Below, in pieces: positions 56,106 through 63,589 of a stretch of 63,589 bases of DNA (position 1 is its first letter; each line of letters begins with the position of its first letter). The translations under genes were made by a program, and so were the position numbers. The notes below the pieces were generated by a model that was given only the letters and a program-made list of their open reading frames with translations, searched no databases and was not told the origin of the DNA. This stretch comes from Halolamina rubra (GTDB lineage Archaea > Halobacteriota > Halobacteria > Halobacteriales > Haloferacaceae): NCBI RefSeq assembly GCF_000739555.1, contig NZ_BBJN01000010.1:1-63589 (forward strand), in the 5' to 3' direction.

Positions 56106-56713
56106 TGGCCCCGGGCCCCTCGTTCGCCCCCGGCGCGATGCGCTACGGCGCGCCGCCGCTCGTCGCCGGCCTGTTCCTGACGCCGTTCTCCGGGCCGATC
56201 GGGCTCGGACTGGTCGCGCTCGGGCTGGGCGCGATCCTGTTCCACCGCGACCCCGAGCGTCACCCGCCCGACTCCGGCTTCGTCGCGCCCGCCGACGGCA
56301 GCGTCTCGGTCGTGCGCGAGGAGGACGACCGGATCCGCGTCGGCGTGTTCATGAACGTCACCGACGTGCACGTGAACCGCGCCCCGGAGACGGGAGCCGT
56401 CGAGTCGGTCAGCCACCGACCCGGCGCGAACAAGCCGGCGTTCTCGAAGGACTCCGACCGCAACGAGCGCGTCGAGATCGACTGCGGCGAGTACGAGGTG
56501 TCGCTGATCGCGGGCTGGTTCGCGCGGCGGATCCACCCGTACGTCGAGGCCGGCGACGAACTCGCCCGCGGCGACAAGCTGGGACACGTCAGCTTCGGCA
56601 GCCGCGCGGACGTGCTCCTGCCCGAGCGCGTCGAGCACGCGGATCTGCGCGTGAAAGAGGGCGAGGACGTGACCGCCGGCGAGAGCGTCGTCGCCGTCGA
56701 CCCCGAGGCGTAG
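56105..56713 (+). CDS. asd: Archaetidylserine/phosphatidylserine decarboxylase
   Basis: A 202-aa pyruvoyl-dependent enzyme that makes archaetidylethanolamine. One or two N-terminal hydrophobic helices (about 17-45), then FHRDPERHPP, VAPADGSVSVV, MNVTDVHVNRAP, and near the C-terminus HVSFGSRADVLLP, where cleavage between Gly and Ser yields the pyruvoyl prosthetic group. It is the short (PSD-A-like) form. Coupled to rfcC by an ATGA-type junction (TGATG). Substrate choice is from archaeal context. Confidence 0.93.
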   Translation: MAPGPSFAPGAMRYGAPPLVAGLFLTPFSGPIGLGLVALGLGAILFHRDPERHPPDSGFVAPADGSVSVVREEDDRIRVGVFMNVTDVHVNRAPETGAVESVSHRPGANKPAFSKDSDRNERVEIDCGEYEVSLIAGWFARRIHPYVEAGDELARGDKLGHVSFGSRADVLLPERVEHADLRVKEGEDVTAGESVVAVDPEA

Positions 56714-56730
56714 TCGGCGGGAGGCGGCTC

Positions 56731-57789
56731 TCAGCGCGGCTTCTCGAGCACGTGGACGTGCCGCGTGAGCGACCGGTGGACCCGGCGCTCGAAGCGGTCC
56801 GTGACGCGCCAGTCGGTCGGCCCGACCACCTCGCGCCAGTCGCGGTCGGCCATCAGCACGCAGGTCGCGTCGGCGCCGCTGACGCGGGCGGCCTCCGACA
56901 GCGCGCCCTCGACCAGGTCCTCGAGCCCGTGGGTCGCGATCTTCGACTGCCGGCCGTAGGGGGCGTCGAAGACGACGCCGTCGACGACGCCGTCCCGGAG
57001 CGGGAGCGCGGTCGCGTCCGCCCGGGCGACGGCGACGTCGCGGTCTGCGGGCACCAGCGCGTCGAGGTTCTCCTTCGTCCCGCGGACCATCTTCCACTGC
57101 GCGTCGGTGCCCACGAGGTCGGCGCCGACGAGCCCGGCCTCGATCAGCGTGCCGCCGGTGCCGCACATGGGGTCGAGGATCCGCCGGCCGGGCGCCGCCC
57201 CGGCGACGTTCGCGAGCGCTCGGGCGTCCATCGGCGCCATGCTCCCGGGCTGGAAGAACGGGCGATCCGTCGGCTGGCGCTCGCCGAAGTCGCGCTCGGA
57301 CTCGCAGTCGAGCCAGCCGAGCACGCAGACGCCCTCGCTCGGGGGGACCTGCCCCTGCTCGGCGGCCGCCGCGTCGCTGTCGGGGTCGGCCAGCCCGTCG
57401 TCGGCGGAGAACAGCGCCCGGAGCTCGTGGTCCGGCTCGTCGAGGTCGACGGCGAACCCGCGGTCGACCAGCACGCCCCCGAGCCGTCGCTCGGCCTCGC
57501 GCGTGCTCACGCCCGTCAGCCCCCGCACGTCGCGGGCCCGGACCGCGACGGTCCCCTCGCGGTCGAGGGAGGCCGCCTCGAGTGCCGTCGCGGCGGCGTC
57601 GACGCTCGCCGCGGCCGTCGCGAGCAGTTCGTCGGCGGCGTGGGTGTAGGCGAGCCCGCGGAGCCGGTCCCGGTCGACGTGGCCCGCGCGGGCCAGCCCG
57701 GGCGCGAGCCGTTCGACGCCGGCGGCCGCGGCTGCGGCCTCCCGGGCCGCGAAGGCGTCGTCCTCGCCGGCGAGTTCGAGACAGTACAC
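56731..57789 (-). CDS. trmG10: tRNA (guanine(10)-N2)-dimethyltransferase (Trm-G10 family)
   Basis: A 352-aa enzyme. An N-terminal THUMP-like domain (about 1-150) precedes a SAM-dependent MTase domain with ILDPMCGTGGTLIEAGLVGA (motif I) and the catalytic VFDAPYGRQS (D/N-PPY-type motif). It methylates G10 of tRNA. Both possible starts are GTG; I chose 57789 (VYCLELAGEDD) because the family begins at this beta strand, but 57849 also stays in frame. It converges with asd, 17 bp between stops. Confidence 0.88.
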   Translation of the reverse strand: MYCLELAGEDDAFAAREAAAAAAGVERLAPGLARAGHVDRDRLRGLAYTHAADELLATAAASVDAAATALEAASLDREGTVAVRARDVRGLTGVSTREAERRLGGVLVDRGFAVDLDEPDHELRALFSADDGLADPDSDAAAAEQGQVPPSEGVCVLGWLDCESERDFGERQPTDRPFFQPGSMAPMDARALANVAGAAPGRRILDPMCGTGGTLIEAGLVGADLVGTDAQWKMVRGTKENLDALVPADRDVAVARADATALPLRDGVVDGVVFDAPYGRQSKIATHGLEDLVEGALSEAARVSGADATCVLMADRDWREVVGPTDWRVTDRFERRVHRSLTRHVHVLEKPR

Positions 57790-57883
57790 GCCCGGGTGTG
57801 GGTGCGGGGTCGGAAAGAGGCTACCGCTCCGCTCCCGTCTCCCACTCACTGCTGGCAGTTCCGGCCCGTCGGTCCCACCAACC

Positions 57884-57891
57884 TATTTAAA
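57884..57891 (+). promoter_or_regulatory. TATA box of tbp
   Basis: TATTTAAA (within CTATTTAAAC), centred about 27 nt before the tbp ATG at 57915, predicts a leaderless tbp transcript. It is close to a perfect haloarchaeal box A. Confidence 0.7.
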
Positions 57892-57914
57892 CCTCACCGA
57901 CGACCCTTAAAGCG

Positions 57915-58475
57915 ATGACCGATTCCAAGGAGACGATCACCATCGAGAACGTCGTTGCCTCGACGGGCATCGGCCAGGAGCTCGACCTCCAGAGCGTCGC
58001 CATGGATCTGGAAGGGGCCGACTACGACCCCGAGCAGTTCCCCGGGCTCGTCTACCGCACGCAGGAGCCCAAATCCGCCGCGCTCATCTTCCGCTCGGGG
58101 AAGATCGTCTGCACCGGCGCGAAGTCGACCGACGACGTCCACGAGAGTCTCCACATCGTCTTCGAGAAGCTGCGCGACCTCAGCATCCCCATCGACGAGG
58201 AGCCGGAGATCACGGTCCAGAACATCGTCACCAGCGCCGATCTCGGCGAGAGCCTCAACCTCAACGCCATCGCGATCGGCCTCGGGCTGGAGAGCATCGA
58301 GTACGAGCCCGAGCAGTTCCCCGGCCTCGTCTACCGGCTGGAGGAGCCCGACGTGGTCGCGCTGCTGTTCGGCTCGGGGAAGCTCGTCATCACCGGCGGG
58401 AAGGAGCCGGCCGACGCCGCCGACGCCGTCGACGTGATCACCGAGCGGCTGAACGAGCTCGGCCTGCTGGGCTGA
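57915..58475 (+). CDS. tbp: TATA-box-binding protein (TBP)
   Basis: A 186-aa saddle-shaped basal factor. The two direct repeats are obvious: IENVVASTGIGQELDLQSVA ... YDPEQFPGLVYR and VQNIVTSADLGESLNLNAIA ... YEPEQFPGLVYR. DNA-intercalating Phe pairs (QFPGLVYR, ALIFRSGKIV, ALLFGSGKLV) are kept. The short acidic tail of other TBPs is replaced by LNELGLLG. Haloarchaea have multiple TBPs; this one sits in the conserved chromosomal context. TFB is 34 kb away in the same window. Confidence 0.97.
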   Translation: MTDSKETITIENVVASTGIGQELDLQSVAMDLEGADYDPEQFPGLVYRTQEPKSAALIFRSGKIVCTGAKSTDDVHESLHIVFEKLRDLSIPIDEEPEITVQNIVTSADLGESLNLNAIAIGLGLESIEYEPEQFPGLVYRLEEPDVVALLFGSGKLVITGGKEPADAADAVDVITERLNELGLLG

Positions 58476-58481
58476 GCGGCC

Positions 58482-58889
58482 GTGTCCGTCCCGTTCTCCT
58501 TGGCAGCCGGCTCCGAGTTCGCCGTGCTGCAGGCCCCGCTGCAGTCGACGACGGTGTCGATCCTCGCGACGTACCTGCTGTTCGCCGCCTTCCTCTCGCT
58601 GACCGCCTTCGTCGCCGCCCGCAACCTGCTGGGCGACGTGTCGCTCCGCCGGCACGCGGTCGTCGGCCCGTCGATCGCGGCCATCGCCTTCCTCGCGGCG
58701 ACGTTCGAGTTCTCGCCGTTCCTCGCGCTCGGGGCCGCGCTGGCCGTCGACGCCCTCGCCTTCCGCCAGCTCCACGACCTCGACGGCCGGCTGCTGGCCG
58801 GCGTCGTCGTGATCCACTTCGTGGTGAGCGTCATCCTCGGCGCGATCCTGTTCAGCCTGATCGCGCTGATCGGCTCGGCGCCGATCTAG
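58482..58889 (+). CDS. Four-helix membrane protein downstream of tbp
   Basis: A 135-aa protein with GTG start, 6 bp after tbp, so likely co-transcribed. Hydrophobic helices at about 25-45, 60-78, 80-95 and 105-128 (STTVSILATYLLFAAFLS; LLAGVVVIHFVVSVILGAIL). No catalytic motif is visible. Conserved small membrane proteins occur next to tbp in haloarchaea; function is unknown. Confidence 0.75.
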   Translation: MSVPFSLAAGSEFAVLQAPLQSTTVSILATYLLFAAFLSLTAFVAARNLLGDVSLRRHAVVGPSIAAIAFLAATFEFSPFLALGAALAVDALAFRQLHDLDGRLLAGVVVIHFVVSVILGAILFSLIALIGSAPI

Positions 58890-58957
58890 GGATCGGCCCC
58901 GCCGTTCACAGCAGCAGAACGACGGGTTAACACCCCCTCGCTGCCGACCGTTCCGGC

Positions 58958-60259
58958 ATGACCACGCTCCACGTCACGAACGGACGCGTACTCCACCCCG
59001 ACCACTCCATCAGCGCCTCGGACGTGCTGATCGACCAGTCCACCGGCACGATCGAGCGCGTCGCCGCCCCCGGCGAGATCGACGCCACCGCCGAGGAGAC
59101 GCTCGACGCCGCGGGCGGGCTCGTCGTCCCGGGGCTGCTCAACGCCCACGGCCACGCCGCGATGACGCTGCTCCGCGGCTACGCCGACGACAAGGCGCTC
59201 GACGCGTGGCTACAGGAGGACATCTGGCCGGTCGAGGCCGAACTCACTGCCGAGGACATCCGGATCGGCACGGAGCTCGCGGCGGTGGAGATGATCCGCA
59301 CCGGCACGGTCGGCTTCGCGGACATGTACTTCGAGGAGCCCCACGTCGCCGGCGTCGTCGAGGCGTCGGGGCTGCGCGCGCTGCTCGGCCACGGGTTCGT
59401 CTCGGTCGGGAAAGAGGACGAGGACGCCCGGGAGGACATGCAGACGAGCGTCAACTTCGCCGAACAGTACGACGGGCTCGCCGGTGGCCGGATCTCGACG
59501 GCGGTGATGCCCCACTCGCTGACGACCGTGAACGAGGAACTGCTCCGCGAGGCCGTCGAGCGCGCCCGCGACGCCGACGTGCCGGTCCACATCCACGCCA
59601 ACGAGACCGTCGACGAGGTCGAGCCCATCGTCGACGACCGCGGCGTCCGCCCGCTGGCGTACGCCGAGGAGGTGGGCCTCCTCGAGGACGGCGACTTCCT
59701 CGCCCACTGCGTCCACGTCGACGGGTCCGAGATCGACCGCCTCGCCGACAGCGAGGCCGCGGCGGTCCACTGCCCGGCCTCGAACGCGAAGCTCGCCTCG
59801 GGGATCGCGCCCGTCGCCGAGCTGCTGGAGGCGGGCGTCGCCGTCGGCCTCGGCACCGACGGCGCGGCGTCGAACAACGACCTCGACATGTTCGACGAGA
59901 TCCGCGACGCCGCGATGCTGGGGAAGCTCGGCGCCGACGACGCCGCCGCGGTGCCCGCGAGCGCGGCGGTCCGGATGGCCACCGAGGGGTCGGCGGCGGC
60001 GCTGGGGTTCGACTCCGGCCGGATCGAGGCGGGCGCGAACGCCGACCTCGCGGTCGTCGATCTCGACGCCGCGCACCTGACGCCGGCACACGACCTCGTG
60101 AGCCACCTCGCCTACGCGGCCACCGGCCAGGACGTGCGCCACACCGTCTGTGACGGGCAGGTGCTGATGGAGGAGGGGGAGATCGAGACGCTGGACGCGG
60201 CCGCGATCCGGGAGCGCGCCGAGGAGCAGGCCGCCGATCTGGTTAGCCGGGTGGCCTGA
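58958..60259 (+). CDS. Amidohydrolase: 5'-deoxyadenosine / S-adenosylhomocysteine deaminase type
   Basis: A 433-aa metal-dependent TIM-barrel deaminase. Metal ligands: the HGH pair in LLNAHGHAAMTLL (about 62-64), His in VHIHANET, His in HCVHVDG, and Asp in GLGTDGAASN. The N- and C-terminal strands form the composite beta domain. Family members deaminate 5'-deoxyadenosine, methylthioadenosine and SAH. The neighbourhood (MFS, then ahcY) supports SAM by-product salvage. Which of these substrates is preferred is not clear. Confidence 0.9.
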   Translation: MTTLHVTNGRVLHPDHSISASDVLIDQSTGTIERVAAPGEIDATAEETLDAAGGLVVPGLLNAHGHAAMTLLRGYADDKALDAWLQEDIWPVEAELTAEDIRIGTELAAVEMIRTGTVGFADMYFEEPHVAGVVEASGLRALLGHGFVSVGKEDEDAREDMQTSVNFAEQYDGLAGGRISTAVMPHSLTTVNEELLREAVERARDADVPVHIHANETVDEVEPIVDDRGVRPLAYAEEVGLLEDGDFLAHCVHVDGSEIDRLADSEAAAVHCPASNAKLASGIAPVAELLEAGVAVGLGTDGAASNNDLDMFDEIRDAAMLGKLGADDAAAVPASAAVRMATEGSAAALGFDSGRIEAGANADLAVVDLDAAHLTPAHDLVSHLAYAATGQDVRHTVCDGQVLMEEGEIETLDAAAIRERAEEQAADLVSRVA

Positions 60260-60268
60260 CTGCTCGCG

Positions 60269-61465
60269 ATGGACCGCAGCGAGCTCCGGTTCTCGGGCTG
60301 GGAGCTGGTCGCGACCGCGGCCGTGGCGCTCGGCGCCGCGGGCGTCTACCAGTTCGGCTGGTCGTCGATCCGGCTCCCGCTCGGCGGGCGGCTGGGGGCG
60401 CCGGAGTCGGCGCTCGGCACCGTGTTCACCCTGTTCGTCGTCTTCCAGACGCTCGGGCAGTTCCCCGCGGGCTGGGTGCGCGACCGGTACGGCCCCCGGA
60501 TCCCGCTGCTCGCTGGGGCGCTCTGTCTGGCTGGGGGGTTCGTGGGCCTCGCGCTCGCCGGCTCCCTGCCCGTGGCCGCGGTGAGCTACGCGCTCGGCGG
60601 CGTCGGCGTGAGCGCCGTCTACACCGTCGCCGTCAACACGCCCGTGAAGTGGTTCCGCGACCGCCGGGGGCTCGCGACCGGCGTGGTCGGGATGTCGTTC
60701 AGCGGGCTCAGCTTCCTGGCGATCCCGACGATCCGCGGCAGCGTCGGCGAGGCGTTCGAGGGGACGATGTTCGTGCTCGCAGCGGTCGCCGGCGGCGGCG
60801 CCGTCCTGGCGGCGGTGGTGCTGCGGGACCCGCCACGCACGTCGGCCACCGACGACGCCGCCTCGGCGGCGCCCGACGAGCGGGCGTGGACCTGGCGGGA
60901 GTCGGTCCGGACGTGGCAGTTCTGGCTGCTGTACGTCGTGTTCGCCGCCACCAACGGCGTGGGGCTGATGATCATCGGGAAGATCGTCTCCTTCGCCTCG
61001 GCGCTGTCGCTCCCGGCGGCGGCCGCCACGGCGAGCGCGTCCGCCGTCGCGCTGTCGGAGGCCGGCGGCGTCGTGATCGGCGGCAGCCTCTCGGACCGGC
61101 TGGGTCGACGCCGCACCGTCGCCGCCTCGTTGGTTCTCTGTGGGCTCTCGCTGGCCGGCGCCGTCGCGCTCGGCGCGCAGGGGATCGCGACCGGCTTCGT
61201 CGGCCTCGTCGGCGCCGCGGCGTTCTTCCGCACGCCGATGTTCGCCGTGTTCCCGAACCTCGTCGCGGACTACTACGGCCGGCGCTACTCCTCGGAGAAC
61301 TACGCGGCGCTGTACACGGCCAAGCTGTTCGGCGGGGTGTTCGCCGGCACGATCGCCAGTGCGCTGGTGCTCGTCATCGGCTGGTCGGCCTCGTTCCTGC
61401 TGGGGGCGGCGATGGCCGTCCTCTCCGGGATCGCGGTGACGTTCCTCCGACCGGTGGAGCGCTGA
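60269..61465 (+). CDS. Major facilitator superfamily transporter
   Basis: A 398-aa carrier with about 12 helices (OFA/OxlT-like arrangement). Visible: QFGWSSIRLPLGGRLGAPES near the N-terminus, VRDRYGPRIPLLAGALCLAG (the loop 2-3 motif), and SGLSFLAIPTIRG. It starts 9 bp after the deaminase gene, so the two probably form an operon; moving a purine nucleoside or another SAM by-product is a guess based on the flanking genes only. Confidence 0.85.
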   Translation: MDRSELRFSGWELVATAAVALGAAGVYQFGWSSIRLPLGGRLGAPESALGTVFTLFVVFQTLGQFPAGWVRDRYGPRIPLLAGALCLAGGFVGLALAGSLPVAAVSYALGGVGVSAVYTVAVNTPVKWFRDRRGLATGVVGMSFSGLSFLAIPTIRGSVGEAFEGTMFVLAAVAGGGAVLAAVVLRDPPRTSATDDAASAAPDERAWTWRESVRTWQFWLLYVVFAATNGVGLMIIGKIVSFASALSLPAAAATASASAVALSEAGGVVIGGSLSDRLGRRRTVAASLVLCGLSLAGAVALGAQGIATGFVGLVGAAAFFRTPMFAVFPNLVADYYGRRYSSENYAALYTAKLFGGVFAGTIASALVLVIGWSASFLLGAAMAVLSGIAVTFLRPVER

Positions 61466-61467
61466 GC

Positions 61468-61713
61468 GTCGCCGCGTGATGCACTTTCGGAGTGGCGCGG
61501 CTGCCCGTCGCCGCGTGATGCACTTTCGGAGTGGCGCGGCTGCCCGTCGCCGCGTGATACACTTTCGGAGTGGCGCGGCTGCCCGTCGCCGCGCCACACT
61601 TTCAGCGAGCGCGGCTGACCGTTGCCGGGACCACCTTCCGACCGGCGCGGCTGCCCGTCGCCGCGCCACACATTCAGCGAGCGCGGCTGCCCGTTGCCGC
61701 GCTCCCGTTCGAC
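61468..61713 (+). repeat. Tandem repeat array (three 39-bp and three 36-bp units, plus a partial)
   Basis: Units start at 61468, 61507 and 61546 (39 bp, nearly identical, beginning GTCGCCGCGTGATGCAC) and at 61585, 61621 and 61657 (36 bp, diverged). Each contains a potential CGCGGC...GCCGCG stem. Lengths are all multiples of 3, so several frames stay open, but the array lies between genes. It is not a CRISPR array: there are no distinct spacers. Confidence 0.85.
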
Positions 61714-61746
61714 ACCGTTTTGCTCCCACTCCCGAAACCAACGGCC

Positions 61747-63030
61747 ATGAGTTCCTACGAGCGCGTCACCGCGCACGTCGAGGACGTCGACGCCCTCCGC
61801 GAGGAGGGTCGCCGGAAGATGGACTGGGCGCTCCAGCACATGCCCATCTGCCGGTCGCTCCGCGAGGAGTTCGAGGCCGAACAGCCGTTCGCCGGCGAGA
61901 CGATCGGGATGGCGATGCACGTCGAGGCGAAGACGGCCATCCTCGTCGAGACGCTCGCCCTCGGCGGCGCCGAGGTCGCGGTCACCGGCTGCAACCCACT
62001 CTCGACGCACGACGACGTGTCCGTCGCGCTGGACGACGTGGAGAACGTCACCTCCTACGCCGTCCGGGGCGTCGACGACGAGGACTACTACGCCGCCATC
62101 GAGTCGGTCATCGACCACGAGCCGACGATCACCGTCGACGACGGCGCGGACATGGTGTTCCGCATCCACCAGGAACACCCCGAACTGATCGACTCCATCG
62201 TCGGCGGCGCCGAGGAGACGACCACCGGCGTCCACCGACTGCGCGCGATGGACGACGACGGCGAGCTGAACTACCCGATGTTCGCGGTGAACGATACGCC
62301 GATGAAGCGCCTGTTCGACAACGTCCACGGCACGGGCGAGTCGGCGCTGTCGGCGATCGCGATGACGACGAACCTCTCCTGGGCCGGCAAGACCGTCGTC
62401 GTCGCCGGCTACGGCTACTGCGGCAAGGGCGTCGCGAAGAAGGCCGCGGGACAGGACGCCAACGTGGTCGTCTGTGAGGTCGAGCCCCGGAAGGCGCTCG
62501 AGGCGCACATGGAGGGGTACGACGTTATGCCGATGGCCGAGGCCGCGAAGGAGGGCGACGTGTTCATCACGACCACCGGGAACAAGGACGTGATCACCCG
62601 CGAGCACTTCGAGGCGATGCAGGACGGCGTCCTGCTCGCGAACGCGGGCCACTTCGACGTGGAGATCAACCTCGACGACCTCGACGACCTCGCGGTCGAC
62701 CGCTACGAGGCCCGCGACGGCGTCGAGTCGTTCGAGATGGCCGATGGCCGCCGCCTGAACGTGCTCGCCGAGGGGCGACTCGTCAACCTCGCCGCGCCGG
62801 TCGGACTGGGTCACCCCGTCGAAGTGATGGACCAGTCCTTCGGGATCCAGGCGGTCTGTGTCCGGGAGCTCGTCGAGAACGGCGACGCCTACGACGCCGG
62901 CGTCCACGAGGTACCGGACGAACTGGACAAGGAGGTCGCCGAGGTGAAACTCGCCGCCGAGGACGTGGCGTTCGACAGCCTCAGCGACGAGCAGCGCGAG
63001 TACATGGACTCCTGGCAGCACGGGACCTGA
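61747..63030 (+). CDS. ahcY: Adenosylhomocysteinase
   Basis: A 427-aa NAD-dependent enzyme hydrolysing S-adenosylhomocysteine to adenosine and homocysteine. [17 protein letters not shown] near the start, [14 protein letters not shown], the NAD site [19 protein letters not shown] near 215-235, [20 protein letters not shown], and [10 protein letters not shown]. The archaeal form lacks the C-terminal KPDRY tail region of eukaryotes; here the end is DSWQHGT. It is the last step of the SAM cycle, linked with the upstream deaminase and MFS genes. The tandem array precedes its promoter. Confidence 0.95.
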   Translation: MSSYERVTAHVEDVDALREEGRRKMDWALQHMPICRSLREEFEAEQPFAGETIGMAMHVEAKTAILVETLALGGAEVAVTGCNPLSTHDDVSVALDDVENVTSYAVRGVDDEDYYAAIESVIDHEPTITVDDGADMVFRIHQEHPELIDSIVGGAEETTTGVHRLRAMDDDGELNYPMFAVNDTPMKRLFDNVHGTGESALSAIAMTTNLSWAGKTVVVAGYGYCGKGVAKKAAGQDANVVVCEVEPRKALEAHMEGYDVMPMAEAAKEGDVFITTTGNKDVITREHFEAMQDGVLLANAGHFDVEINLDDLDDLAVDRYEARDGVESFEMADGRRLNVLAEGRLVNLAAPVGLGHPVEVMDQSFGIQAVCVRELVENGDAYDAGVHEVPDELDKEVAEVKLAAEDVAFDSLSDEQREYMDSWQHGT

Positions 63031-63119
63031 TCGAGTTCCGCGGGGCGTCGACGCGCCCGACTCGCACGACTGACTCGTCACCGACCGCCTTTTGGCGCCC
63101 CGTACCGGACAGCTACGTA

Positions 63120-63589
63120 ATGCCGACGAACAAGAAAGGCGACCGGCGCGAGCGCGAGCTCGTCAACCGCCTCGACGACGCCGGCTTCGCCGTCATGCGC
63201 GCGCCAGCGAGCGGCGCCGCGACCCAGCGGGAGCTCCCCGACGTGCTCGCGGGCAACGGCGACGCGTTCTACGCTATCGAGGCCAAGTCGTCCTCTGGCG
63301 ACCCGATCTACCTCACCGGCGAGGAGGTACAGGCGCTCGTCTACTTCGCCCAGAACTTCGGCGCCAAACCCCGCATCGGCGTCCGGTTCGACCGCGAGGA
63401 CTGGTACTTCTTTCACCCCGGCGACTGCTACACGACCGACGGCGGCAACTACCGCGTGAAGAAGGAGACCGCGCTCGAAGACGGCACCGACATGGCCGAG
63501 CTCGTCGGCGACACCCGGAAGGTCACCCTCGAGGAGGCGACCGAGCGCGGGACGGCGACGACGGGCGACGCCGACGCCGACTCGGGCGC
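63120..63589 (+). CDS. hjc: Holliday junction resolvase Hjc (cut by the window edge)
   Basis: The frame starts at ATG 63120 and runs to the last base without a stop (at least 156 aa). The nuclease core is present: [28 protein letters not shown] and [12 protein letters not shown] (the E...D...ExK set of the archaeal resolvase family), then [19 protein letters not shown]. The acidic, low-complexity C-terminal tail (from about residue 145) is probably near the true end. It resolves four-way junctions in recombination repair. It lies 89 bp after ahcY. Confidence 0.92.
   Translation, partial: MPTNKKGDRRERELVNRLDDAGFAVMRAPASGAATQRELPDVLAGNGDAFYAIEAKSSSGDPIYLTGEEVQALVYFAQNFGAKPRIGVRFDREDWYFFHPGDCYTTDGGNYRVKKETALEDGTDMAELVGDTRKVTLEEATERGTATTGDADADSG

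Noticed and set aside
61468..61713. CRISPR array
   Set aside because: Repeats are directly adjacent without unique spacers, and no cas genes are present.
59210..61741. 843-aa minus-strand frame across the deaminase and MFS genes
   Set aside because: Antisense shadow; the repeat-derived N-terminus only reflects the tandem array.
61300..63081. 593-aa minus-strand repeat protein (GDGQPRHSESASR repeats)
   Set aside because: Most of it is antisense to ahcY. The repeats are open because units are multiples of 3 and stop-poor. Kept only as a remark in the array finding.

Overview
The window is a 63.6-kb piece of a haloarchaeal (class Halobacteria) chromosome. The evidence is the very high GC content, the acidic proteome rich in Asp and Glu, archaeal information-processing genes (TBP, TFB, L15e, aRF1, eIF1A, RIO1 and RIO2 kinases, RfcC, Hjc, CTP-type riboflavin kinase, A-type ATPase subunit D), leaderless-style promoters with TATA boxes about 27 nt before ATG, and haloarchaeal signatures such as a PGF-CTERM protein, UbaA/NcsA and a bacterial-type NAD-dependent DNA ligase. 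It reads as core chromosome. I see no prophage, transposase, CRISPR array or rRNA. One tRNA (tRNA-Cys, GCA) lies at the left edge, and the right edge cuts off hjc.

Layout. 0-9 kb: tRNA-Cys, a small wHTH regulator, a frameshifted acidic/coiled-coil protein, a P2-type cation ATPase, an SDR dehydrogenase, a nucleotidyltransferase/UspA pair, and small membrane and zinc-finger proteins. 9-20 kb: ferredoxin, ligA (frameshifted), an MBL hydrolase, rio2 (frameshifted), lplA, nfo, a 660-aa unknown protein, a PGF-CTERM protein, a methyltransferase and ncsA. 20-30 kb: copA, tfb, ubaA, an MDR reductase, rpl15e, rbsK-type kinase, ilvE and the ribB-rbkR operon. 30-40 kb: argS, prf1 (frameshifted), atpD, a KH protein, and a divergent MFS/regulator pair. 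38.5-47 kb: glycosyltransferase, CDP-alcohol phosphatidyltransferase, then a tight operon arfA-MDR-PTPS-methyltransferase, membrane proteins and a Gfo/Idh-aldo/keto reductase fusion. 46.7-63.6 kb: rio1, eif1A, tyrS, MscS channel, DUF460 protein, rnz, DUF4382 lipoprotein, rfcC-asd, trmG10, tbp, deoxyadenosine-type deaminase, MFS, ahcY and hjc.

Shared pathways. Riboflavin/pterin: rbkR, ribB and arfA lie within 12 kb, and arfA sits in an overlapping operon with two enzymes whose family-typical catalytic residues are absent. This is the best candidate here for undescribed chemistry. tRNA thiolation: ncsA and ubaA. Ribosome maturation and translation: rio1, rio2, eif1A, the KH/Dim2-like protein, L15e and aRF1. 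SAM salvage: the deaminase, an MFS carrier and ahcY. Both basal transcription factors (tbp, tfb) are present.

Quality caveat. Four conserved genes (the acidic/coiled-coil gene, ligA, rio2, prf1) each carry an apparent one-base deletion in a GC-rich run. Since aRF1 should be essential, assembly or sequencing error is the first explanation. Non-coding structure worth attention: a multi-hairpin inverted-repeat element at 48.0-48.16 kb, a 39/36-bp tandem array at 61.47-61.71 kb, a dispersed intergenic repeat present twice, and several palindromic candidate operators.
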